Shown: positions 24,738 to 32,376 of the stretch, one piece after another
Layout of the letters: every line of letters begins with the position of its first letter
Position numbering within the stretch: the first letter of the stretch is position 1
Assembly (NCBI GenBank): GCA_963792365.1
Contig: CAWBVW010000001.1
Location: 1,170,303 to 1,234,302 of the forward strand
Direction of reading: 5' to 3'
DNA from: JAOUGY01 sp963792365
GTDB taxonomy: Bacteria; Actinomycetota; Acidimicrobiia; Spongiisociales; ZC4RG35
DNA length: 64,000 nucleotides
Program-made: the position numbers and the translations under genes
Notes under the pieces: model-generated
Database searches by the model: none
Told to the model about the DNA's origin: nothing
The model's input: only the letters and a program-made list of their open reading frames with translations

Positions 24738-24872
24738 ATGAGCGCGCGACAGGGCACGAGGCCGATCATGCTCGAGATCACGATCGGTGCCCCAGCACAC
24801 CTGTTCGGCGCTGCCGATGCGTTGATCACGGGCGGGCTCGACTTCCGACCTCCGCCCCCGCCCAACGACTGA
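24738..24872 (+). CDS. possible small ORF, 44 residues
   Basis: An ATG at 24738 preceded by TTTAGGG opens a 44-codon frame that ends at 24872, one base before the convergent Mut7-C gene. It contains MLEITIGAPAHLFGAADAL and a proline-rich end. No family recognised. It may be a genuine microprotein or the residue of a larger gene. Weakly supported. Confidence 0.25.
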   Translation: MSARQGTRPIMLEITIGAPAHLFGAADALITGGLDFRPPPPPND

Positions 24873-25583
24873 TCAGACGACCGGAGACAGGATCCGGTCG
24901 ATCACCTCTTCGAGCCCGGCGTGGTGCGACCCTGGCCAGTAGACCCGTGCGCACCCCTCGCAGCGTCGGTACTCGACGTGACGTCCGGCCACGCCGGCTG
25001 GAACGGTCACCTCCGACGGGTCCACCGCTTCGAGCAGCCCATTGCAGTCCATGCATCGCGAGAACGGAAGCGTCCGGTCGGCAAGGCCGAACGATCCCAC
25101 GACCTCCGATGCCTGCGTCTCGGGATCTGTTGCCCGAAGCCACCGCCCCCGCTCCACCACGCTGCGCATCAGCAGTCCCCGGTCGCGAGTCAGCAGATTC
25201 CTTTCGGCGACGACCGCCTCCTCCGCCAACTCGTCGTCCGTCGCATCGTTGCCATACGCCGTGTCGAAGCCGAGCAGCCTCAGAAGCCGGGCCAGCTTGC
25301 CGAGGTGCACATCGAGCAAGAACCGGGCATCGGGCTCCGCGTGATCCATGGGGTATCGGGGCCACAGCTCGATCGAGGCACCTCCGTCGACCCGTGCCGT
25401 CCACTCTGCGACGCCGCCGTCGACCTCGAGGCGGCCTACCTCGACGTGAGGGATGCCACAGGACTGCACCAGGTCGCGCACCCCCACTGGCAGCTCGAAC
25501 TGAACGAAGAACCGGCCGCCGGCCCGTTCGGGACCGAGGTGGTCGACCAGCTCCCCATGGGCCAGGAGCTGTGCTTGTCGCAT
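24873..25583 (-). CDS. Mut7-C RNase domain protein with N-terminal ubiquitin-like domain
   Basis: 236 residues. The N-terminal ~80 residues resemble the Mut7-C ubiquitin-like domain (VQFELPVGVRDLVQSCGIPHVEVG). Residues about 85-170 hold the PIN-like Mut7-C RNase domain (FLLDVHLGKLARLLRLLGFDTAYGND, then ERNLLTRDRGLL, with the acidic residues of the fold). A zinc ribbon closes the protein (SRCMDCNGLL and RRCEGCARVYWPGSHH). The family is a predicted ribonuclease of unknown target. Starts from a leaderless-type promoter: TAGGCT ends 6 nt before the ATG, mirroring the divergent gene. Confidence 0.85.
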   Translation of the reverse strand: MRQAQLLAHGELVDHLGPERAGGRFFVQFELPVGVRDLVQSCGIPHVEVGRLEVDGGVAEWTARVDGGASIELWPRYPMDHAEPDARFLLDVHLGKLARLLRLLGFDTAYGNDATDDELAEEAVVAERNLLTRDRGLLMRSVVERGRWLRATDPETQASEVVGSFGLADRTLPFSRCMDCNGLLEAVDPSEVTVPAGVAGRHVEYRRCEGCARVYWPGSHHAGLEEVIDRILSPVV

Positions 25584-25589
25584 CCACCG

Positions 25590-25637
25590 AGCCTACGACC
25601 GTTCGGGCACACGTCGTTGCCTTCCACGCCGTAGGCT
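25590..25637. promoter_or_regulatory. mirrored pair of leaderless-type -10 elements
   Basis: TAGGCT at 25595-25590 (minus strand) lies 6 nt before the ATG at 25583, and TAGGCT at 25632-25637 (plus strand) lies 6 nt before the ATG at 25644. The sequences following the hexamer, CGGTGG and CGTTGG, are almost identical. Neither gene has a Shine-Dalgarno. The two divergent genes thus share one intergenic region with matched leaderless promoters. Confidence 0.5.
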
Positions 25638-25643
25638 CGTTGG

Positions 25644-26243
25644 ATGACGCCTGCTGAGAGATCCGGTGACCGATCGATGCCGAACATCCGGGACTGGATG
25701 ACCCCGCTGACCGCCACCGGAATCGTGGCGGTGATCGCCTTCTGGTCGGCGGTCGTGGCGTGGCCGCTCGACTGGGTCCTGTCGGACAGCCCGGTCTGGC
25801 GACCGGTCACATGGCTGCTGGCTCTGGTGGCCGTGAGTCTTTCGGTCATCGGAGCGCGAGCCAAGGGCGACCTGAGGGAAAGCATGGCCTACGTCGCTCC
25901 GATCAGTGCGGTGGCAGCGGTACTCCTGATCCTCCTCGCAAGTGGCAGCGGCAATCTCGGCCTCGGGGTGGAACAGCGCTTTCCGATCGCGGTCGGTGGT
26001 ACTGCGCTCGGAAGCCTGTTGGTCGGGATCACGCGCTTCGACACCATCCGCGCGGCGGCCTCGTTGTCGGCGGTCGTACTCGTCATCGGCGTGCTCACAT
26101 TCCCTGGTGGCAGAGAAGCCGTCGGCGAGGACAACGTGGGAACCATCATCGGATGGATGGCTCTGCTGATCGGCGCCAACGGCGTAGCCGAGGCCGTCGT
26201 CCAGGCAACCGGTTCGAAGTCCGAAGGCGACCTCGACACGTAG
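25644..26243 (+). CDS. membrane protein of unknown function
   Basis: 199 residues with five to six hydrophobic segments: TATGIVAVIAFWSAVVAW, VTWLLALVAVSLSVIGA, VAPISAVAAVLLILLA, FPIAVGGTALGSLLVGI, ASLSAVVLVIGVLTF and IGWMALLIGANGVAEAV. No family recognised. ATG 25644 fits a leaderless start; an internal ATG at 25677 is possible. Followed by a 450-nt region of structured repeats. Confidence 0.6.
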   Translation: MTPAERSGDRSMPNIRDWMTPLTATGIVAVIAFWSAVVAWPLDWVLSDSPVWRPVTWLLALVAVSLSVIGARAKGDLRESMAYVAPISAVAAVLLILLASGSGNLGLGVEQRFPIAVGGTALGSLLVGITRFDTIRAAASLSAVVLVIGVLTFPGGREAVGEDNVGTIIGWMALLIGANGVAEAVVQATGSKSEGDLDT

Positions 26244-26317
26244 CTGGCGGCATTCCTGCGCCGAGCACTCGACAACTGAACCCCGCCCACCGTCTCGATC
26301 CGACTCCGTTCTGGAAT

Positions 26318-26398
26318 CCCCCCTGGCTGCCTGCGGCAGCCTGTCCCCCTTTCTGGGGGACACAACCGCTGGATACACGTAACCGTTGACCCGTGGAG
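26318..26398 (+). repeat. two-hairpin structured repeat, copy A
   Basis: About 80 bp containing two hairpins: GGCTGCC-tgc-GGCAGCC and GTCCCCC-tttct-GGGGGAC, followed by a conserved tail (ACAACCGCTGG). Copy B at 26451 matches it at roughly nine positions in ten. It is preceded by GGAATC, as are the copies near 26611 (inverted) and 47553. Part of a dispersed REP-like family in this genome. Confidence 0.75.
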
Positions 26399-26450
26399 CA
26401 CCGATCACGCCCACTGGTCGCGGCATGATGCGACACGTCGATTGCGAAGG

Positions 26451-26531
26451 CCCCCTGGCTGCCTCCGGCAGCCTGTCCCCCCTTCTGGGGGACACAACCG
26501 CTGGACACACGTCACCGTTCACCGGTGGAGG
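26451..26531 (+). repeat. two-hairpin structured repeat, copy B
   Basis: Direct repeat of copy A, starting 131-133 bp later. The same two hairpins are kept, with small changes in the loops (tcc instead of tgc; one extra C in the second stem). The tail ACAACCGCTGGACACACGT is also shared. Confidence 0.75.
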
Positions 26532-26554
26532 TCACAATCAGCTTCCCAGTGATC

Positions 26555-26611
26555 GTGTCCCCCCGCACACAGGGGGGACAGCTTCGCCGTAGGCGGAGCA
26601 GGGGGGATTCC
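26555..26611 (-). repeat. two-hairpin structured repeat, inverted copy C
   Basis: On the minus strand it begins GGAATCCCCCC like copy A. Its first hairpin has different bases but the same shape: GCTCCGCC-tac-GGCGAAGC (one mismatch). The second is GTCCCCCC-tgtgtgc-GGGGGGAC. Paired changes in stem 1 relative to copies A and B show that the structure, rather than the sequence, is kept. Confidence 0.7.
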
Positions 26612-26650
26612 TACCGCACTGGGTCGAGTTTGCGCAGCAAACTCGATTAG

Positions 26651-26675
26651 GTCGCCGCAGGCGGACCAGGGGGGG
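26651..26675 (-). repeat. partial structured repeat, copy D
   Basis: Only the first hairpin is present (minus strand CCCCCCCTGG, then GTCCGCC-tgc-GGCGAC). It lies 22 nt before the sulfotransferase ATG. Regarded as a truncated member of the same family. Confidence 0.5.
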
Positions 26676-26697
26676 TTCGGGGGTTACCCTCCGGTTC

Positions 26698-27585
26698 ATG
26701 GCGGTGAGCCGACTTCCGCACGGCTACGACGAGATGGTGGCCACGAAGAACATGATCTTCCCTCCGATCACATTCGAGAAGGGCAAAGACTTCAAGCCCC
26801 GTCCCTCGGACGTGATCATCAGTCCATGGAGCAAGTCCGGCACCACCTGGATCCAGCAGATCGTCCACATGCTCCGCTCCGGGGGTGACATGGACTTCGA
26901 CGACATCTCGAGACTGAGTCCCTGGATCGAGGTGGCGGACGCGCTGGGGGTCGATCTCGACGCCGATCAGGGCTGGTGGCCCCGCGCGTTCAAGAGCCAC
27001 TACTCGTATCACGCCGTGCCCAAGGGCTGCCGCTACATCGTGTCGTTCCGAGCCCCGGAGCCGGTCATGATCTCGTACTACCGAATGTATGAGGGATGGA
27101 TGTTCGAGCCGGGCACGGTCACTATGGATGAGTACCTCGCCCCACATCTCGACCGCAGCAAGCGCAAGGACTACTGGACGCACATGGCATCGTGGTGGGG
27201 CCAACGCGACAACCTCGATGTGCTGCTGTTGTCGTACGAACTGATGCAAGAAGACCTGCGACCCGTGGTGGCACGTATCGCCGCCTTCACCGGCATCGAC
27301 GCCGACGACGAACTCATCGACCTCGCGACGCACCATTCGACACGCGACTTCATGCTCGCCCACGAGGACCGGTTCAACGACCTGCTTCACCGGGAACGTT
27401 CCCACGAGGTCGGAGCCCTGCCCGTCGGCGTCGGTTCGACCAAGGTCTCCCCTGGCGACTACGACCCAACCCGATACCAGCTGTCGCCGGCGGCGCTGGA
27501 GGCGATGGAGCGGAACTGGCGGGAGACCATGGGCGCCTCCTTCGGGATCCACAGCTACGAGGATTTGACCGAGCTTCTCCGCTGA
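26698..27585 (+). CDS. sulfotransferase-domain protein
   Basis: 295 residues. The 5'-phosphosulfate-binding loop SPWSKSGTTWIQQIV (about 42-56, Lys46) opens the fold; AFKSHYSYHAVP includes a candidate catalytic His near residue 100; the 3'-phosphate segment is FRAPEPVMISYYRM. Length and order match cytosolic-type PAPS-dependent sulfotransferases, which transfer sulfate to alcohols, phenols or amines. Acceptor unknown. The C-terminal VSPGDYD...L segment contributes to the nucleotide site. It follows the structured-repeat cluster and is convergent with nth. Confidence 0.88.
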   Translation: MAVSRLPHGYDEMVATKNMIFPPITFEKGKDFKPRPSDVIISPWSKSGTTWIQQIVHMLRSGGDMDFDDISRLSPWIEVADALGVDLDADQGWWPRAFKSHYSYHAVPKGCRYIVSFRAPEPVMISYYRMYEGWMFEPGTVTMDEYLAPHLDRSKRKDYWTHMASWWGQRDNLDVLLLSYELMQEDLRPVVARIAAFTGIDADDELIDLATHHSTRDFMLAHEDRFNDLLHRERSHEVGALPVGVGSTKVSPGDYDPTRYQLSPAALEAMERNWRETMGASFGIHSYEDLTELLR

Positions 27586-27621
27586 GCCCGAAGGATTCGG
27601 AGACGAGGGTCGCTCTCGTAC

Positions 27622-28293
27622 CTACCGGCCTGAACGTTGTCGCGTCTTGGTCGCTGCCCACGAGCAGATCATGCAGGTTGTCAGGTCGTGGCGGAGAGCT
27701 GGACAGTGTTCCCGACCGAAGTAGATGATCTGCAGGTGGCGACGGTTCCAGGTGTCCTTGGGGAACACCGTCTTGAGATCCCGCTCGGTCTGCACGACTG
27801 TCGTTGCCTTCGACAAGCCCCAGCGAGCGGCGAGGCGATGGATGTGCGTGTCGACGGGGAAGGCCGGGACGTCGAACGCCTGGGCCATCACGACGCTGGC
27901 GGTCTTGTGCCCCACTCCTGCCAGCGACTCGAGGAACACCCAGTCTGGGATCACCTCGCCGCCGGCGTCGAGGATCTGGTTGGCGGCCTTCCACACGTTC
28001 CGGGCCTTCGTCGGGGCCAGGCCGATCTCGCGGATGATCTCCAAGATGCGGGCCTCGCCCAGCTCCACCATCTTGGCGGGTGTATCGGCTTCCTCGAACA
28101 ACGCGGGCGTGACCTCGTTGACCTTCTTGTCGGTGGTCTGGGCCGACAGCGCCACCGCCACCAACAGCGTGTAGGGATCGCGATGGTCGAGAGGGATGGG
28201 TTGTCCGGGATAGAGGTCGTCGAGGATCTCACCGATCCGCTTCGCCTTTTCCGCACGCTTCACGGGACCGGAGAGTAGGCCGGCGCCCACCAT
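27622..28293 (-). CDS. nth: endonuclease III
   Basis: 223 residues from ATG 28293. Helix-hairpin-helix LESLAGVGHKTASVV with catalytic Lys130, and Asp148 in FPVDTHIHRLAARWGL, are those of Nth, a DNA glycosylase/AP lyase for oxidised pyrimidines. The iron-sulfur region is atypical: HCPALRHDLTTCMICSWA supplies only three cysteines with C-x9-C-x2-C spacing and no fourth, instead of C-x6-C-x2-C-x5-C. The [4Fe-4S] cluster may be absent or differently ligated. It is the third gene of a small operon after a hydrophilic peptide gene and a zinc-ribbon gene. Confidence 0.9.
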   Translation of the reverse strand: MVGAGLLSGPVKRAEKAKRIGEILDDLYPGQPIPLDHRDPYTLLVAVALSAQTTDKKVNEVTPALFEEADTPAKMVELGEARILEIIREIGLAPTKARNVWKAANQILDAGGEVIPDWVFLESLAGVGHKTASVVMAQAFDVPAFPVDTHIHRLAARWGLSKATTVVQTERDLKTVFPKDTWNRRHLQIIYFGREHCPALRHDLTTCMICSWAATKTRQRSGR

Positions 28294-28309
28294 CCCCAAC
28301 CCCCTGTGC

Positions 28310-28519
28310 TCAGAACGAGGTGATGAGGACCGGAGTGTGGTCGGACTTCACGTAGATCGCGTCGCACCCACAGTCAGGGCACCGGTATTCGTTCGACACA
28401 ACCATCGCCTCGAGCGACGCCCGGTCGGTTTGTAGGCCGGCCGGGAACAGGACGGCGCACTGCTTGCAGCGCACGAGAAGCGTCTCGGCGAGCTCCTCGC
28501 GGTCGCCGGCGGAGCTCAC
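28310..28519 (-). CDS. small zinc-ribbon protein
   Basis: 69 residues from GTG 28519. Two Cys pairs (RCKQC near residue 18 and RCPDCGCD near residue 47) make a zinc ribbon. The start overlaps the preceding stop (GTGA at 28516-28519), and the stop is 17 nt before the nth start. Function unknown; position suggests a nucleic-acid-related role with nth. Confidence 0.7.
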   Translation of the reverse strand: MSSAGDREELAETLLVRCKQCAVLFPAGLQTDRASLEAMVVSNEYRCPDCGCDAIYVKSDHTPVLITSF

Positions 28520-28728
28520 CGGCCACCGTGACGCGGCGCAGTGCGGTATCCGTATGACGTCCGGCGACGGTCGGTCGCTCCCTTTGGGATCGGGACCCGG
28601 GAAGCCCTACGACTCGCGACCGAGCGACGATCGTCGGATCCAGGATGCTCGTGAGATTCGGGCTGATGCTCGTGCGCGTCATCGCGGCGACTGTCGCCCT
28701 GTCGGGGCGTCTTCTTCGTTCGACTCAC
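28516..28728 (-). CDS. small hydrophilic basic protein
   Basis: 70 residues from GTG 28728, which has a strong Shine-Dalgarno (GGAGGAGAC directly upstream). VSRTKKTPRQGDSRRDDAHEH is the start; the whole chain is rich in Arg, Asp, His and Ser with no hydrophobic core, so it is probably disordered. It overlaps the zinc-ribbon gene by 4 nt. No family recognised. The ribosome-binding site and the coupling argue that it is translated; composition alone would not. Confidence 0.5.
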   Translation of the reverse strand: MSRTKKTPRQGDSRRDDAHEHQPESHEHPGSDDRRSVASRRASRVPIPKGATDRRRTSYGYRTAPRHGGR

Positions 28729-28821
28729 GTCTCCTCCATGAAGCTCAACCCACTTTCTTGCACACCGCCGTCGGTGTGCAGGGCCGTTCGTCAGGGTTCG
28801 CGCCTCTCGAGGCATCCATCC

Positions 28822-30195
28822 TCAGTCGAGGGCGGTTCCGGCTCCCGCCGACAGGAGCCTGCCAAGGCGTACCTGCCGGCCGCCCGACTCCGGCAGTCCA
28901 TCGAGGACTTCCCACGGGGTGAGTGGGCTCGAACGATCGTGCCAGCCCTCGCACACGGCCATACCGGCCGCAAACCGGTCGAGCACGAAGCGCTGCCCCC
29001 GAGGCCCGAACGTCGAGGCGGCCGGATAGTCGAACGGGGTGGGGTTGGTCACGCCCCCACAGGCATAGATCGTCGCTGCGTCCATCCGGAGCACAAAGAC
29101 CTCCGCCGGGAGATCCGCGGTCTCATCGGGCCACACCCCGCCGTAGAGAGGTGCCACGGGGAGATGCTTGAGGCTCGGCACATCTCTGCGAATCTTCGCA
29201 CGCCGCGTCAACGACCGACGCGCCCAGAGTCCGGCCGCAGCGGCGGTCCATGCGGCAGAACCGATCCACCACCCCAACCCGCCGTTCAACACCACACCCA
29301 GTGCCGGGACCGCGAGCGGTGCGGCGGCCACTGCGTGCGCTCCGTCGAAACGGGGAAACACCACCGCAGCACCCACCCCCGCCAGGACGACCGCGATCGG
29401 GGCGTTCTGCACTCCGGCCGCCAAAGCCCAGAGGGTGGCCGCCGGGGCCATGACCACCAAGGCCATCGCCGCAAACGCCGCTACCTGTACCACCGCCAGA
29501 TCCCAGCGCTTCCAACGGCGGGCGGCGATCCACGACCACGGCTTCACGCCCCCCGATGCCAGGTACTCGCCCTTGTTGGCAACCGCGCTGTGAAAGAACC
29601 AGCGGACGCTCGATGGCCTGACCGCGACCGCGACGACCACCGGGATGGCTGACGCGACCAGCAACTGGAGCGCCTGGCTCCACCCGTCGCCGACCCAGAC
29701 GACGACCCCGAGTGCCAACGCCGCGAGCAGGCCCACGGGATAGCGGCCGAGTATCCCCAATCCAACGACCAGACCCGCCAGCAGCGGCCTGCCCTCGGCG
29801 ACTGAGGCCGCCGCCCACAGAGTGGTGGCGGCGGTCAGGTGTCCGTAGTGGTTGTGAACGGCGAGGTGCAGCCCCCCGAACGCCACCATGGCGCCGACCA
29901 CGAAGACGCCGGCGCCGGAGCTGCCGCCCACCAGGACCGTCGCCGCCCAGACCTCGGCCATCACATACCCGACGGTGAGCATCCGGACCACCAGAGCCTG
30001 AGGGCGAAGCACCCGAAAGGCCAGGGACTGGAGCCAGATCGCCAGCGGAGCCGCCCCATAGAACACGTCGCGATAGATCCGGTCACCTCGGTTCATCCGC
30101 CGGGCCACCACCAGGCTCCACGCCTCGTCGACCGAGACGGGCCGGTACCACGCGCCAACGAGGGTCGAGAGGCCCGCCAGCGCCACCCAGATCAT
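28822..30195 (-). CDS. polytopic membrane protein, GT-C glycosyltransferase-like
   Basis: 457 residues from ATG 30195, overlapping the methyltransferase stop (ATGA). About ten transmembrane segments in residues 1-340. YRPVSVDEAWSLVVARRMNRGDRIYRDVFYGAAPLAIWLQS near the N-terminus, with an early Asp-Glu in the first outer loop and a second acidic residue, is the layout of polyprenyl-phosphate-dependent GT-C/GT39-type transferases. The C-terminal ~120 residues are soluble (VFVLRMDAATIYACGG...). It would add a sugar from a lipid carrier on the outer face. Last gene of a six-gene surface-glycan-like operon. Confidence 0.65.
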   Translation of the reverse strand: MIWVALAGLSTLVGAWYRPVSVDEAWSLVVARRMNRGDRIYRDVFYGAAPLAIWLQSLAFRVLRPQALVVRMLTVGYVMAEVWAATVLVGGSSGAGVFVVGAMVAFGGLHLAVHNHYGHLTAATTLWAAASVAEGRPLLAGLVVGLGILGRYPVGLLAALALGVVVWVGDGWSQALQLLVASAIPVVVAVAVRPSSVRWFFHSAVANKGEYLASGGVKPWSWIAARRWKRWDLAVVQVAAFAAMALVVMAPAATLWALAAGVQNAPIAVVLAGVGAAVVFPRFDGAHAVAAAPLAVPALGVVLNGGLGWWIGSAAWTAAAAGLWARRSLTRRAKIRRDVPSLKHLPVAPLYGGVWPDETADLPAEVFVLRMDAATIYACGGVTNPTPFDYPAASTFGPRGQRFVLDRFAAGMAVCEGWHDRSSPLTPWEVLDGLPESGGRQVRLGRLLSAGAGTALD

Positions 30196-30896
30196 CTGAG
30201 GCGAATCAGCCGGAACGCTCCGACCTTCGACCATCCGGGGACGAGCTCGATCACACCTTCGAGCTGCCGACCCCAACTGCGGTTGGTGAGAGCCGGTGGA
30301 GTGGCACCAAACGCCTCGAACTCGACGTCTGTGAAGCCGGCCTCGCGGGCTGCGGTGGCGAGTCTCTTCCGGGTCATCTTGAAGATCCCTTTCTCTCCCC
30401 GCCAGGTCATGCCCGGTGTCAGCGTGATCTGCAGGCAGTAGGGCACGTAGACCGGATTGGGTTCGAGAAAGACGGCGGTGCCTCCCTCGCGCAGGGCGGT
30501 GCGCGCTCCCCTCATCACCGGGGTCAGGTCATCGAGATGGTGCAGAAAGAAGAACCCGGTGACGGCGTCGAACGCCCTGGACAGCACGGTTGGCGGGTCG
30601 GCGGCATCTGCGAGCACCACGGGGATGTCGGGTCTCAGTCGCGACAGCTCGTCGACGAGGGCGGGGGTCAGGTCGAGACCCGTGACGTCATATCCGATGT
30701 CGGCGAGAGCTGCGGTGTACTTGCCGAGACCACACCCCAAATCCAAGATCTTGGCGCCGGGTTCCACTCCCAGCGCCGTGACGACCTCTGAGACGTGACG
30801 TTGCACGTAGGGGGTCTGAGCCTGATCGATGGTCATCCTCGGCAACGACCGCGACGAGTAGTACGACCGCTGGTAGTCGTTGTGGCTGCTGCTCAT
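30192..30896 (-). CDS. class I SAM-dependent methyltransferase
   Basis: 234 residues. Motif I ILDLGCGLGKYTAALADIGYDVTGLDLTP (about 50-78), motif II VVLADAADPPTV, and the post-motif FFFLHHLDDLTPVMRGARTALREGGTAVFLEPNP. Small-molecule or lipid-head methyltransferase; substrate unknown. Fifth gene of the operon, overlapping both neighbours by ATGA. Confidence 0.85.
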   Translation of the reverse strand: MSSSHNDYQRSYYSSRSLPRMTIDQAQTPYVQRHVSEVVTALGVEPGAKILDLGCGLGKYTAALADIGYDVTGLDLTPALVDELSRLRPDIPVVLADAADPPTVLSRAFDAVTGFFFLHHLDDLTPVMRGARTALREGGTAVFLEPNPVYVPYCLQITLTPGMTWRGEKGIFKMTRKRLATAAREAGFTDVEFEAFGATPPALTNRSWGRQLEGVIELVPGWSKVGAFRLIRLR

Positions 30897-31618
30897 GATC
30901 TCTCCCTTGGATGGACCCGGATGGGCTGCGGCAGTGGCTCGGTGAGACCAGCCGGCATCGACAACCCCCGAAGGCTGGCTACCGCCATGTTCACGCGGGC
31001 CCTCGTGGTGTACGACGATTTGCCGTCTGCCCGGCGGTGCCTCCGCACCGGGACGGAGATGATGCGTGCGCCGCTTCGGGCATACGCAACGAGAGGGTCG
31101 TCTTCTGGGCGGGCAACCTCGATCATCGCCCGCACCGCTGCGACCGTAGCCACGTGGAACAACCCGCCGTCCGAGGGGATCCGGCCACGGCTGGCGAGCC
31201 CTCTCGCCCTTCTGAACATGCTGGCCTCGACCCGGCGCCTTAACGACTGGTGGTCACCTCTACGACCGGCGCACACGACGTCGGCAGTGTTGCGGTCGAG
31301 GGCAGCGACGAGGAGCAGCACTGTATCGGGATCGTCCTGGAGGTCTGCATCCATCACACACGCCAACGTCGAGTCGACGAGGCCGAGCCCGGCGAGCACC
31401 GCCACCCGCTGGCCCTGGTTGGCGTCGAAGCGATAGACCGAGACGTGTTCTCGGTCCGCCACCAACGAACCCGAGCCCTCCGGACAGGCGTCGTCGACGA
31501 CCACCACCGAGTGACGAAGAGCGAACGTAGGAGCCAGCGCCCCGATCCTGTCGATCAGTTCCGGCAGGGTGGAGGCGGTCGAGTAGCTGGGCACGACGAA
31601 AGTGATCGAGTCGATCAT
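30893..31618 (-). CDS. family 2 glycosyltransferase
   Basis: 241 residues. GT-A nucleotide-binding start ITFVVPSYSTASTLPELIDRI, VVVVDDACPEGS, and the DxD-containing CVMDADLQDDPDTV (about 90-103) are those of dolichol-phosphate-sugar synthase-like GT2 enzymes. The MDADLQDDP block is especially typical of polyprenyl-phosphate mannosyl- or glucosyltransferases. It would make the lipid-linked sugar used by the GT-C-like protein of the same operon. No C-terminal membrane helices. ATGA overlaps on both sides. Confidence 0.85.
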   Translation of the reverse strand: MIDSITFVVPSYSTASTLPELIDRIGALAPTFALRHSVVVVDDACPEGSGSLVADREHVSVYRFDANQGQRVAVLAGLGLVDSTLACVMDADLQDDPDTVLLLVAALDRNTADVVCAGRRGDHQSLRRRVEASMFRRARGLASRGRIPSDGGLFHVATVAAVRAMIEVARPEDDPLVAYARSGARIISVPVRRHRRADGKSSYTTRARVNMAVASLRGLSMPAGLTEPLPQPIRVHPRERS

Positions 31619-32376
31619 TCGGGTACTCGCGCCGGGGCGGCGAGGTCGGAGAGCATCTGTCGAATGTCCCCCAGCCCAGCACTGGGATCATCGCCGGCAT
31701 CGGCGAGGAACGACCGTCTGAGGAAGGTGAACGCCGCACCGATGCGCACCATTTCGGCGGCCAGGGAAGTCGTCGGTACTGGGAACCCACAACCCGGCAA
31801 CGTGAGCCCGCCGAACCCGAACGGAACATCGATGCAGGCCTCGGCCACCCTCCCAAGCGTGCCGTCCACCAGCGGAGTGAATATGTCCGGTGTTCCCCGT
31901 TCTAGCGCGAGGTCCATCAGCCCGATATAGGCGCGTGAGATGGGAAGCAACGCGATTTCTCGAGCAGCCCAAACCGCATCGATCGTCTCGATCATCACCC
32001 CCACTCCCACCCGACCGGCGGCGACGGCAAGCGCCTGTTCCACCTCCTCGGGTCTACGGACCATCGGAAGGATGACCTCTGAGACACCCACGTCCATCGC
32101 GGCCAGGATGTCGATCGGACCCTGAGCAGCCCACGCGTCGATGCGGCAAATCACGGGAACGGTCGAGGCGGCCACAACGGTTTCGAGGTCGACCCGGGTA
32201 TCGGATCCGATCTGGGTGTCGATGCCAAGCAGGCTGATCGCATGGCGCTGGCGCGCCTTCTTGCCCGACCGCTCCCAGTCGACCACTACGGCATCCGCCT
32301 TGTGCGGGGCGCCGGCACCGGCGACCGCCTCCACCACAGTTGGCGTGGAGTCGAAGACGAAGAGCTCGACCGTCAT
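31615..32376 (-). CDS. HpcH/HpaI aldolase-citrate lyase family protein
   Basis: 253 residues from ATG 32376 (MTVELFVFDSTPTVVEAV). TIM-barrel features of the HpcH/HpaI family: VVVDWERSGK, the metal-ligand Glu in GVMIETIDAVWAAREI and Asp in YIGLMDLALERG. These enzymes cleave or form C-C bonds of 2-oxo or 4-hydroxy-2-oxo acids. In a glycan operon it could make a sugar acid or branched building block, which is inference. ATGA overlaps tie it to the methyltransferase before and the GT2 after. Confidence 0.75.
   Translation of the reverse strand: MTVELFVFDSTPTVVEAVAGAGAPHKADAVVVDWERSGKKARQRHAISLLGIDTQIGSDTRVDLETVVAASTVPVICRIDAWAAQGPIDILAAMDVGVSEVILPMVRRPEEVEQALAVAAGRVGVGVMIETIDAVWAAREIALLPISRAYIGLMDLALERGTPDIFTPLVDGTLGRVAEACIDVPFGFGGLTLPGCGFPVPTTSLAAEMVRIGAAFTFLRRSFLADAGDDPSAGLGDIRQMLSDLAAPARVPE

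Noticed and set aside
26318..26675. CRISPR array
   Set aside because: Only two direct copies about 130 bp apart, each with internal hairpins and with an inverted copy nearby; no regular spacers and no cas genes.
28822..30195. ArnT/PMT-type mannosyltransferase as a specific name
   Set aside because: Topology and an early Asp-Glu fit the GT-C superfamily, but no subfamily-specific motif could be verified by eye.
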